A stretch of DNA of 64,000 bases, from positions 9,703,001 through 9,767,000 of the forward strand of contig NZ_CP082164.1 in NCBI RefSeq assembly GCF_023101685.1, written 5' to 3'. A program made the translations under genes and the position numbers. The stretch comes from Bradyrhizobium sp. 186 (GTDB lineage: Bacteria > Pseudomonadota > Alphaproteobacteria > Rhizobiales > Xanthobacteraceae). Each line of letters opens with the position of its first letter. The first letter of the stretch is position 1. The notes under the pieces are model-generated. The model made no database searches. It had not been told where the DNA came from and was given only the letters and a program-made list of their open reading frames with translations. Positions 35,974 through 45,122 of the stretch are shown in pieces.

Positions 35974-36654
35974 ATGAGATCCTTGAAGCTCGATGCGCCG
36001 AAATCGCTGTCACAGCGGGTGATGCAGCGGCTGCGCCAGGCGATCATCGACGGCGAGTTCGCGCTGGGGGCAGCGATCTCCGAGGAGATGGTGGCCAACT
36101 CCTTCGGCGTCAGCCGCACGCCGGTGCGCGAGGCGATGGGACAGTTGCAGGCGCAAGGGCTGGTGGTGATCCGGCCGCAGGTCGGCAGCTTCGTGTTCAC
36201 GCCGAGCGCCGAGGACATCAATGCGCTCTGCACTTTCAGGATCGCGCTCGAGCCCAAGGCCGCCGAGCTCGCCTTTCGCCACGATCGCGACGGCGCGGTC
36301 GCGACGATGAGCGGTGCGATCGCGGCGATGGAGCCGGCGGTCGCGGTACGCGACAACATCGCGTATGGGCGCGCCGACGCCGCCTTTCACGAAGCGCTGT
36401 TCGCGCATTGCGGCAACCGCTATCTCGTCGAATCCTACCAGCTCGTTTCGGGCCGCGTCGCTGCGCTGCGCACCAACCTGACCTCGCCGATCGACGTTCG
36501 GACACCCACGTCGTTCGACGAGCATCGCAAGCTGCTCGATCTGTTCGGCCGCGGCGCGTTTGCGGAGTTCGAGAAGTTGATGACGACGCACATCACCAAT
36601 TCCGGCGTCGTCTATGCCAAAGCCTTGAAAGTGGACGCGCTGAAGGTGGATTGA
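35974..36654 (+). CDS. GntR-family regulator (FadR/FCD type)
   Basis: The 226-aa regulator starts at ATG 35974 after GGGGAGAG. The winged helix occupies about residues 10-75 (RLRQAIIDGEFALGAAISEE; NSFGVSRTPVREAMGQLQAQ), followed by an all-helical FCD domain with metal-ligand-like D/H residues (ADAAFHEALFAHCGNRYLVE; SFDEHRKLLD). It lies 26 nt after the FAD oxidase gene and probably regulates this locus and the divergent DapA-family gene. Confidence 0.9.
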   Translation: MRSLKLDAPKSLSQRVMQRLRQAIIDGEFALGAAISEEMVANSFGVSRTPVREAMGQLQAQGLVVIRPQVGSFVFTPSAEDINALCTFRIALEPKAAELAFRHDRDGAVATMSGAIAAMEPAVAVRDNIAYGRADAAFHEALFAHCGNRYLVESYQLVSGRVAALRTNLTSPIDVRTPTSFDEHRKLLDLFGRGAFAEFEKLMTTHITNSGVVYAKALKVDALKVD

Positions 36655-36660
36655 GCGCGG

Positions 36661-36825
36661 CTACCGCGCGCCTTTCGGTTCCGGCCTGTCCAGAAAATCC
36701 AGCGCGGTGTTGATCTGTTCGAGCTGGTGCTCGATCTTGTCGCGGTCCTCGACCGACTGCGCCTCCTCGAGCTGTTCCACGAGCTTCTGCTTCCGCAACA
36801 GCAAGTTCTCAATGACTGTACCCAC
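36661..36825 (-). CDS. Small coiled-coil protein (54 aa)
   Basis: The reverse strand reads from GTG 36823-36825: [20 protein letters not shown], then [20 protein letters not shown] and [10 protein letters not shown], ending at TAG. A GGGGGAG stretch lies just upstream. Heptad-like spacing of Leu/Ile and dense E/K/Q/R indicate a short coiled coil followed by a Pro/Gly tail. Its coding-like amino-acid pattern separates it from the Arg/Ser-rich overlapping frame. Function unknown; it converges on the GntR gene with 6 nt between them. Confidence 0.65.
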   Translation of the reverse strand: MGTVIENLLLRKQKLVEQLEEAQSVEDRDKIEHQLEQINTALDFLDRPEPKGAR

Positions 36826-37022
36826 AGCTCCCCCATCGCCCGAGACAAACGTCGAGGCAAAATCCGGTTGCGAGCAATTGGTTCCTGGGCCGCAGCGTGC
36901 GCCTCAGCAGACGGAACTACCTGCGCAGGCTCGCCCGGACGACGCCTTCGCCGGCATGGCTCACATCTCCGCAGCACATCGTTGGTTGTGTTCGCGGGCC
37001 CGCAGGCTTATGCGTAAACACC

Positions 37023-39047
<2,025 letters not shown>

Positions 39048-39295
39048 CGGGCAAAGGCGCGATGAGATCGGGGTCGGCCTGGCCTGTTCGTGCCCCAAAA
39101 CAAAAATGTCGAAAACAACCCCATGCACAGTAGCCGGCGCTAGCCGGATCAATGGCTTAGGCGCTTTGCGAAGCCGTTGACCCGTCGGGCAAAACAGGCG
39201 CACGATGCTATCATCGCGACAATCGAGATAGCGCGAGTCCTGCGATACGGTGTGCGGCACACAGGCAGGCCATGATGCCGCGTAGGCCTTAGCCG

Positions 39296-39571
39296 CTACT
39301 CCGTATCGAGATCCTCGAGCTTCACGCCACGTCCCGCGCGCAGGCTGTTCCGCGCCTGTTCGACACGCTGGAGGAAACGGGGATCATGCTCCAAGCGATA
39401 CTCGAACCAATCCTCCTCCGATTCGAATCCAATCAGCACGCCTGCCGGCTTGCCGTGACGCGTGATGACGATCTCCTGGGTCTCCGCCTCACGAAGATAG
39501 CGGGACAGATCGTCTTTGATCTCTGAGAGCGGGACCTCTTTCACTCCGGATTTCCGAACTGTGCGAGCCAT
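39296..39571 (-). CDS. Phd/YefM-type antitoxin
   Basis: The 91-aa antitoxin has KEVPLSEIKDDLSRYLREAE and EIVITRHGKPAGVLIGFESE, the Phd/YefM fold that binds DNA and caps the toxin with its C-terminal tail. It overlaps the end of the upstream toxin gene by 31 nt, a reversed (toxin-first) order. The pair would act as a type II toxin-antitoxin and autorepress. Confidence 0.9.
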   Translation of the reverse strand: MARTVRKSGVKEVPLSEIKDDLSRYLREAETQEIVITRHGKPAGVLIGFESEEDWFEYRLEHDPRFLQRVEQARNSLRAGRGVKLEDLDTE

Positions 39572-39834
39572 GACTCGGCCTCCGATTTGGCAACGATCGC
39601 CAGAATTTCGACGGTCGTGCCGGAAACATCGTAGAATACTCGGACATCATCCACACGCAGCCTGTATTGAGGCCGGCGCAATCCCCGCAACTTCTTGATC
39701 CGGCTGCGGCTGATTTTATCGGGCTCGTGTCTCAGATGCGTTTCCAGCGCAGTACGAACGGCCGCCCTTACATGCGCCTTGATGCGCTTGAAGTCTTCAA
39801 CCGCTTCTGGAGCAAGGATGACGTCAAAGGACAT
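39541..39834 (-). CDS. RelE/ParE-family toxin
   Basis: The 97-aa toxin starts MSFDVILAPEAVEDFKRIKA and contains SRSRIKKLRGLRRPQYRLRV and DDVRVFYDVSGTTVEILAIV, the RelE-like beta-sheet core that cleaves mRNA at the ribosome in characterised members. It lies directly upstream of its Phd/YefM antitoxin and overlaps it. Both genes appear intact. Confidence 0.9.
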   Translation of the reverse strand: MSFDVILAPEAVEDFKRIKAHVRAAVRTALETHLRHEPDKISRSRIKKLRGLRRPQYRLRVDDVRVFYDVSGTTVEILAIVAKSEAESWLAQFGNPE

Positions 39835-39897
39835 TTTGGCCAGATTATAGCCAGAATTTTGGTTCTCGTCAAAATGTCAGAATACTACCCCTTACCG

Positions 39898-40110
39898 ATC
39901 ATCCATCGGCTGCCCGCATGCGCCGCGACCTCGTTGGCGGCAGGCGACTTCGGCCCGGCACCGGCGCGATTGGCGCCCCGTCAGAAATGCGCAGATGGCC
40001 AATCCCTGCACCAGCGCCGCGGCAACATGAAATCCTGGCGCGGCCGGCGTACCCCGCCGGGAGCCATTCGCGGAACAGACCGAAGGCCGCCGGCGCAATC
40101 ACCGTGGCAG
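39898..40110 (-). pseudogene. Possible remnant of a membrane transporter C-terminus
   Basis: The minus strand shows APAAFGLFREW in one frame and, shifted, GFHVAAALVQGLAICAFLTG in the next, resembling the last helices of an MFS protein broken by a frameshift. There is no start codon or full domain. It fills most of the 315-bp gap between the RelE toxin and the HigB locus. Identification is weak. Confidence 0.3.
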
Positions 40111-40149
40111 GTCATCGCGCCCATTTTGGGCGCATGAAAATGTGATGGC

Positions 40150-40475
40150 ATGCGGATCATTGCCCGGCGCACGTTGCGGGAGTTCGTCGAGGCACGGCGA
40201 GCACACAAGGACCAAGCTGCGCGGAAGGCAGCCCTCGATGCGTGGTTCGATGAAGTCAGGAAAGCGCGGTGGTCGAGCGCAGCGGATATCAAGCGCAGCT
40301 ACGCGACCGCCAGCATCATCTCGGCGGACCGAGTTGTGTTCAACGTCAAGGGCAACGACTATCGGCTGGTCGTCGCCATCGATTTCGAGAAGAGCATCGT
40401 GTGGATCAATGGATCGGCACGCACCGGGATTACGACAAGATCGATGTGAGAGAGGTTCGACATGGCGGCGACTGA
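40150..40475 (+). pseudogene. higB: HigB-type mRNA interferase toxin with a C-terminal frameshift
   Basis: The frame starts MRIIARRTLREFVEARRAHK, the HigB_toxin (PF09907) beginning, and runs to DFEKSIVWI. It then slips out of the conserved ending: the reading stops at 40449 with GSARTGITTRSM, while the adjacent frame gives WIGTHRDYDKIDVREV, the expected HigB tail, ending at 40475. One missing base between 40409 and 40410 explains this (108 aa if repaired). The toxin is thus altered in its last 14 residues unless the break is a sequencing error. Confidence 0.8.
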
Positions 40476-40833
40476 GATAAAGCCGATTCGGACGAAGCGA
40501 GACTATGATGGTGCGCTCAAAGCGGTGGAGCGCCTCTGGGGCACGAAGTCGGGCACGCCTGAGGGTGATCGGCTGGACGTGCTCGCGACCCTCATCGATG
40601 CATACGAGACCGAGCATTACCCAATGGACCCTCCCGACCCGGTTGAGGCCATCAAGTTTCGCATGGAGCAGCAGGGGCTGACGCGGCGAGACCTGGAAGA
40701 GATTATTGGGACACGCACCCGCATCTCCGAGGTTCTGAACCGAAAACGCGGACTATCGATCACAATGATCCGCCGCCTTCACGAGCGTCTCGGCATCAGC
40801 GCAGATGTGCTGATCCGATCGAGCCGAAAATAG
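40462..40833 (+). CDS. higA: HigA-type antitoxin
   Basis: The 123-aa protein has an N-terminal segment (PIRTKRDYDGALKAVERLWG; YETEHYPMDPPDPVEAIKFR) and a C-terminal XRE helix-turn-helix (LTRRDLEEIIGTRTRISEVL). It overlaps the repaired HigB frame by 14 nt, the standard higBA order. It would neutralise HigB and repress the operon. It appears intact while the toxin frame is broken. Confidence 0.9.
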   Translation: MAATEIKPIRTKRDYDGALKAVERLWGTKSGTPEGDRLDVLATLIDAYETEHYPMDPPDPVEAIKFRMEQQGLTRRDLEEIIGTRTRISEVLNRKRGLSITMIRRLHERLGISADVLIRSSRK

Positions 40834-40867
40834 GCAGCGTGAGGAACAATGCGGACGTACTGCGTTG

Positions 40868-41701
40868 CTATGAAGCCGCTACAGCAGTGGTCGTTGTCGG
40901 TGGGGGCTCAGGGAGATGCCGTAACATCGCGGTCATTGCGCTGTGCGCCATGCCTATGATCGATATTGCCTCATCTAGGGTGAGTGCGGCATCGGGATGC
41001 ATAAGCGGATTTCTATGAAGCTTGCTTAAATGCTCCAAGATTCCCAACACTTTCTCGTCGCCTCGACCGCCTTGTCGCATCGCATTGATGTACACGGCTA
41101 TGTTTCTCACTTTCGGCTGAGGCCGCCCGCTAGTCACTTCCGTGTAGTAGCGGCGCAGAACTGTTTCCACAGCCCTGAAAACGTGCATGCCACAAGACGT
41201 AGGTAACTCGTAGCAAAGCGCTCTCCCGGCTTCGATTACATCGAACCTGGCTTCTGGCACTTTGACCCACAATTCCATTGGGAAAAGACGCCAAGGCTCT
41301 TCCAAAAGTGAAAGGGTGTCGAAACTTCCTTTTTGGCTCACAAAGTAGGCTGGGAAGGTGCCGATCTCTGCAGTAAATGCAGTTTTAAATTGAGCGTAGA
41401 GCCGGCCGATATGGGCAGCCACGTAGCCCAGTTCTTTTGCCCAGTTCTTCTCCGTATCGCCTTCGTGCTTCAGGGCCTCAAGGAGGTCACTCGCCAACCT
41501 TCTGGAGCTTCGAAGATTGGGCGAAAAAACGCTTCCGGTCAGAAGCGCTTCTAGCGTCGCCTGAGCGCCCCAGATCGTAAAAATCTCGTCATTGAGCGTC
41601 GCCTTTGGATTCAGCCTCGCGAGCGGCTCTAAGCTCTCACAGAGGCCGAAAACGTAAGGCAATGAGATTCTAATCATGGGCTTCCCCATCCCCGGTTGCA
41701 T
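40868..41701 (-). CDS. Uncharacterised protein with HEPN-like Rx4H motif
   Basis: The 277-aa protein starts MQPGMGKPMIRISLPYVFGL; in-frame ATGs at residues 5 and 9 are alternatives. It is mostly helical. The last 60 residues hold ILEHLSKLHRNPLMHPDAAL, with R-N-P-L-M-H fitting the Rx4-6H motif of HEPN ribonucleases. Earlier, ALCYELPTSCGMHVFRAVET fits a helical pair common in such proteins. HEPN proteins act in toxin-antitoxin and antiphage defence; that role here is inferred from the motif and from nearby toxin-antitoxin genes. Confidence 0.7.
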   Translation of the reverse strand: MQPGMGKPMIRISLPYVFGLCESLEPLARLNPKATLNDEIFTIWGAQATLEALLTGSVFSPNLRSSRRLASDLLEALKHEGDTEKNWAKELGYVAAHIGRLYAQFKTAFTAEIGTFPAYFVSQKGSFDTLSLLEEPWRLFPMELWVKVPEARFDVIEAGRALCYELPTSCGMHVFRAVETVLRRYYTEVTSGRPQPKVRNIAVYINAMRQGGRGDEKVLGILEHLSKLHRNPLMHPDAALTLDEAISIIGMAHSAMTAMLRHLPEPPPTTTTAVAAS

Positions 41702-41828
41702 CGTCTCACGTTAGCACCGGCAAAATGGGTACGGCAGTATGCAGTATAATGTGCCATTTCCGCTCGTGGCTGTATCCCTCTTCGGCCGGAGTCTCGCAAA
41801 CCGTCCCGAGCGTCACTAGATTACCCTC

Positions 41829-42851
41829 ATGAAAAAAATCGGATTTCTCTCGTTCGGGCATTGGACGCCCTCGCCACAGTCGCAGACCCGCTCGGCTGCG
41901 GATACGCTGCTGCAATCCATCGAGCTTGCCGTTGCCGCGGAAGAGCTCGGCGCGGATGGCGCCTATTTCCGTGTGCATCACTTCGCGCGCCAGCTCGCTT
42001 CGCCGTTTCCACTGCTTGCGGCCGTCGGCGCCAGAACCAGCCGCATCGAGATCGGCACCGCCGTGATCGACATGCGCTACGAGAACCCGCTCTACATGGC
42101 GGAGGACGCGAGTGCCGCCGACCTCATCGCCGGCGGCCGGCTCCAGCTCGGCATCAGCCGCGGCTCGCCCGAGCAGGTGATCGATGGCTGGCGCTATTTC
42201 GGCTACCAACCGGCCGAAGGCAAGAGCGACGCCGACATGGGCCGGCGTCATGCCGAGGTCTTTCTCGACATCCTGCGCGGCGAAGGTTTTGCAAAACCAA
42301 ACCCGCAGCCGATGTTCCCAAATCCGCCGGGGCTCTTGCGGCTCGAGCCGCATTCCGAAGGCCTGCGCGAACGGATCTGGTGGGGTGCGGGATCGAACGC
42401 CACGGCGGTCTGGGCGGCCAAGCACGGCATGAATTTGCAGAGCTCGACGCTGAAGAACGACGAGACCGGCGAGGCCTTTCACGTGCAGCAGGCAGCCCAA
42501 ATCCGTAGCTTTCGTGGCGCATGGAAGGAGGCCGGCCACACCCGCGAGCCGCGCGTGTCGGTCAGCCGCAGCATCTTCGCGCTGATCGACGATCGCGACC
42601 GCGCCTATTTCGGCGGAGAGCGCGGAGGCGAGGACCAGATCGGCTTCATCGACCCGCGCACCCGCGCGATCTTCGGCCGCTCCTATGCCGCCGAGCCTGA
42701 TGTCCTGATCGAGCAGCTCCGGCAGGACGAAGCCATCGCCGAGGCAGACACGTTGCTGCTGACGGTGCCGAACCAGTTGGGCGTTGCGTATTGCGCGCAT
42801 ACGATCGAGGCGATCTTGACGCACGTCGCGCCTGCGCTGGGGTGGCGGTGA
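41829..42851 (+). CDS. LLM-class flavin-dependent oxidoreductase
   Basis: The 340-aa luciferase-like protein has KKIGFLSFGHWTPSPQSQTR, ELGADGAYFRVHHFARQLAS, RLQLGISRGSPEQVIDGWRY and IWWGAGSNATAVWAAKHGMN, the TIM-barrel and flavin-phosphate segments of bacterial luciferase relatives. It should use FMNH2 or F420-like reduced flavin; the substrate is unknown. A partial copy of the dispersed hairpin repeat starts 54 nt after the stop. Confidence 0.9.
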   Translation: MKKIGFLSFGHWTPSPQSQTRSAADTLLQSIELAVAAEELGADGAYFRVHHFARQLASPFPLLAAVGARTSRIEIGTAVIDMRYENPLYMAEDASAADLIAGGRLQLGISRGSPEQVIDGWRYFGYQPAEGKSDADMGRRHAEVFLDILRGEGFAKPNPQPMFPNPPGLLRLEPHSEGLRERIWWGAGSNATAVWAAKHGMNLQSSTLKNDETGEAFHVQQAAQIRSFRGAWKEAGHTREPRVSVSRSIFALIDDRDRAYFGGERGGEDQIGFIDPRTRAIFGRSYAAEPDVLIEQLRQDEAIAEADTLLLTVPNQLGVAYCAHTIEAILTHVAPALGWR

Positions 42852-42905
42852 GGCGTACGCGTGGTGCGTGTTCGGCCTGTTCTTGGCAAGCAGGCAACAG
42901 CAATA

Positions 42906-42934
42906 CTGGCACGCCACGGCCGATGAAAATGGGT
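42906..42934 (+). repeat. Dispersed hairpin repeat, copy 1 (partial)
   Basis: The left half only, GCACGCCACGGCCGATGAAA followed by ATGGG, matches the 57-bp element seen complete at 43286, 47432, 53553, 56027 and 56880. The right arm is missing. It lies between the LLM oxidoreductase and the orphan higA. Confidence 0.7.
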
Positions 42935-42958
42935 GTTACGGGGAGGAAATGAGATCAC

Positions 42959-43240
42959 ATGACAATCCCATTCGGGAAGCTCAAGGCTCGTCTTCTGGCC
43001 AACCCAAAGGTCAAGGCCGAGTATGACGCGCTCGCTCCGGAATTCGAGATCGCCGCTGAATTGCTCAGGGCTCGCTTGCGGGCCGGGTTCTCGCAGTCCG
43101 AATTGGCCGCCCGAATGGGCACCAGCCAGTCTACGATCGCCCGACTTGAAAGCGGACAAACGCTGCCGAGCACGAAGACACTTTAGCGCTATGCCGAGGC
43201 GACCGGCAGCAAGTTCCGCGTGCGGCTATCGGCGGCCTGA
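42959..43240 (+). pseudogene. Orphan HigA-type antitoxin interrupted by an amber codon
   Basis: GGGGAGGAA precedes ATG 42959. The frame encodes MTIPFGKLKARLLANPKVKA and an XRE helix-turn-helix (GFSQSELAARMGTSQSTIAR) up to STKTL, then TAG at 43184-43186. Reading through restores the family tail RYAEATGSKFRVRLSAA to the stop at 43240. A single change (for example TTG to TAG) explains it. No HigB-like toxin lies beside it. The 75-aa product keeps the DNA-binding part. Confidence 0.8.
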
Positions 43241-43285
43241 TGTCGCGTTTGTACGCGATCGGAACGGCGTCGTATGAAATCGCCG

Positions 43286-43341
43286 ATGGCACGCCACGGC
43301 CGATGAAGATGGGCACTGTTCGTTCGCCGCGGCGCCATGAT
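43286..43341 (+). repeat. Dispersed hairpin repeat, copy 2
   Basis: Arms CGCCACGGC / GCCGCGGCG (one mismatch against the consensus arm) enclose the conserved loop GATGAAGATGGGCAC. It lies 45 bp downstream of the interrupted higA. No gene is seen from 43,241 to 43,555. Confidence 0.85.
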
Positions 43342-43555
43342 TTGGCACTCAACTCCTCTCGATTCTTGGTCAACCTTGGCTGAAGGACAGGTTTGATCAG
43401 TCGAAACCATGATCGCTTGGGCAAACTTCGACGGCCGACGTCAGCCGGTCAAGGATCGGAAGATTTCCTCCGCCTGACCGACCGAGAGCTTCATGGGTTG
43501 GACAACTTCGGAAGCGCCTGCTGCTACAGACACTCGCGGTGGCGCAGCCCTGATA

Positions 43556-44212
43556 TCAGGCGGACGCTTCCGCCGGTTCTGACATCGTCACCCGGTTCTT
43601 GACGCTGGGACGCTCCTGCATCCGGGCGTACCAGGCTTGGAGAGCCTCGCATTCCGCAGGCACCGGCAGCTTCACGAGCCCGGCAAAGATCAAGCCGCCG
43701 ATGACCGTGATGTCGGCCATCGAAAAGGCCTCGCCGGCGACGAATGGCTGCTTTTTCAGAATGCCATCGAAATAGTGCATGCCCCGCAGGGCCTTGTCGC
43801 GCTGACGCAAGCCCCACTCGGCGTTCTGATAGATCTCGACGTCGGGTCCAAGCCCCGGTGTGGCGTGATGAAAGTAGATGCTGACCGCATCGAGCAGCTC
43901 CAGCTCGGCGCGCTTGCTCATCATGTGGATCACGCCCTTTTCGCGCGGTGTCCTGCCGGTGAGCAGGGGAGCGCCGTCGAGCGCGTCAAGATATTCGGTG
44001 ATGGCGGTGCATTCGCCGATGAAGGTGCTGTCCTCAAGTTCGAGCACCGGCAGCGTGCCCGAGTAGTTCTTGGCCAGAAACTCGGGCTTCTTGTGCTCGC
44101 CCTTCCAAAGGTCGACCGTCACGAACGCGACGCGCGGCCGCAAATTCTTTTCGGCCAAAGCGATGCGGACGCGCGCGGGGTAAGGGCCGGTGGGCCAGTC
44201 GTAAATCTTCAT
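43556..44212 (-). CDS. Glutathione S-transferase
   Basis: The 218-aa protein has a thioredoxin-fold N-terminus (KIYDWPTGPYPARVRIALAE; GTLPVLELEDSTFIGECTAI, with the cis-Pro and E-C/S glutathione-binding pair) and an all-helical C-terminal half with the N-capping region GEAFSMADITVIGGLIFAGL. ATG 44212 has GGAGAG upstream. It is divergent from a TetR gene whose region carries twin operators, so expression is probably induced by an electrophile or xenobiotic through that regulator. Confidence 0.92.
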   Translation of the reverse strand: MKIYDWPTGPYPARVRIALAEKNLRPRVAFVTVDLWKGEHKKPEFLAKNYSGTLPVLELEDSTFIGECTAITEYLDALDGAPLLTGRTPREKGVIHMMSKRAELELLDAVSIYFHHATPGLGPDVEIYQNAEWGLRQRDKALRGMHYFDGILKKQPFVAGEAFSMADITVIGGLIFAGLVKLPVPAECEALQAWYARMQERPSVKNRVTMSEPAEASA

Positions 44213-44229
44213 CACAGTAACTCTCCTTT

Positions 44230-44251
44230 ATCTACCTGCCACTTGGTAGAT
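44230..44251. promoter_or_regulatory. TetR operator 1 (gst side)
   Basis: ATCTACC-8 nt-GGTAGAT inverted repeat 17 bp upstream of the GST start. It shares CACTTGGTAGAT with a second copy at 44284-44303. It is probably bound by the divergent TetR protein (inference). Confidence 0.7.
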
Positions 44252-44283
44252 GACTATAGCCTTCAAATTTCTGCGGTCAAAGC

Positions 44284-44303
44284 CTATCTGTCACTTGGTA
44301 GAT
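44284..44303. promoter_or_regulatory. TetR operator 2 (tetR side)
   Basis: CTATCTGTCACTTGGTAGAT repeats operator 1 with changes in the left half, 23 bp upstream of tetR. Two related sites 33 bp apart suggest separate control of the two divergent promoters. Confidence 0.65.
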
Positions 44304-44326
44304 AACGAGGCGGTGAAGGAAGCGAC

Positions 44327-44890
44327 ATGAGTTCCAGTGCGCGGGAAGCCATCCTGGCGGCCGCCAAGCGGACCGCACAGGCGCACGGCTATGGCGGCCT
44401 GAACTTCCGCGATCTCGCCGCTGAAGTCGGCATCAAGGCCGCCAGCATCCACTATCACTTTCCGAGCAAAGCCGATCTCGGCGCAGCGGTCGCCAAACGC
44501 TATTGGGAGGACACCGCGGCGGCGCTCGAATCCATGCTGGCCGAAACCTCGGATCCCCGGCGCTGCCTGCACCGCTATCCCGACATCTTCCGCAAGGCGC
44601 TCGAAAGCGGCAACCGCATGTGTCTGCACAGCTTCATGGCTGCCGAGCATGACGATTTGCCGGACGCGGTGAAGCAGGAGGTGCAGACCTTTGCCGACGT
44701 GAACATCGCCTGGCTGAGCAAGGTTCTGTCCGCTGCGGCGCTGGCGGGCTCCGAGGACAGCGAACGGCGGGCGCGCGCGATCTTCGCCGCCATCGCCGGC
44801 GCCCAGCTCCTTGCGAGGAGCCGCTCGGATCTCTCGCTCTACGACGCCTTGATCGACAGCTACCGCGCGGCCGGTCTGCTGCCGGCATAA
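44327..44890 (+). CDS. TetR-family regulator
   Basis: The 187-aa regulator has an N-terminal helix-turn-helix (AQAHGYGGLNFRDLAAEVGI, then KAASIHYHFPSKADLGAAVA) and a C-terminal TetR_C domain with MCLHSFMAAEHDDLPDAVKQ. GAAGGAAGC precedes the ATG. It is divergent from the GST gene with two CACTTGGTAGAT sites in the gap, so it probably controls both genes. Confidence 0.92.
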   Translation: MSSSAREAILAAAKRTAQAHGYGGLNFRDLAAEVGIKAASIHYHFPSKADLGAAVAKRYWEDTAAALESMLAETSDPRRCLHRYPDIFRKALESGNRMCLHSFMAAEHDDLPDAVKQEVQTFADVNIAWLSKVLSAAALAGSEDSERRARAIFAAIAGAQLLARSRSDLSLYDALIDSYRAAGLLPA

Positions 44891-45122
44891 CGGATGGTGC
44901 CCGCAAGTTCCGCTCCTTGCGCGGCGCGGGATCACCATTCGCGACACGATCGACCCGATGACACCATCAGAGTGGCGGCGCGGCAGGATTGCGTGCACCA
45001 TAACAGCCGATTCTCGTGGACGCCTGCGGTCGCGGCGCCCATCTTGGTGCCGAGGACGACTTCGGTGTCGGGGAGGACATCATGCGTAAACCCGAATGCA
45101 ACTTCGGCTAGCGTTGGCCGAA

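Noticed and set aside
41706..42917. Minus-strand open frame opposite the LLM oxidoreductase
   Set aside because: Shadow frame; the plus strand has clear luciferase-family motifs.
44891..45122. Small minus-strand frame between tetR and the hybrid kinase
   Set aside because: No ribosome site or family resemblance; left as intergenic.
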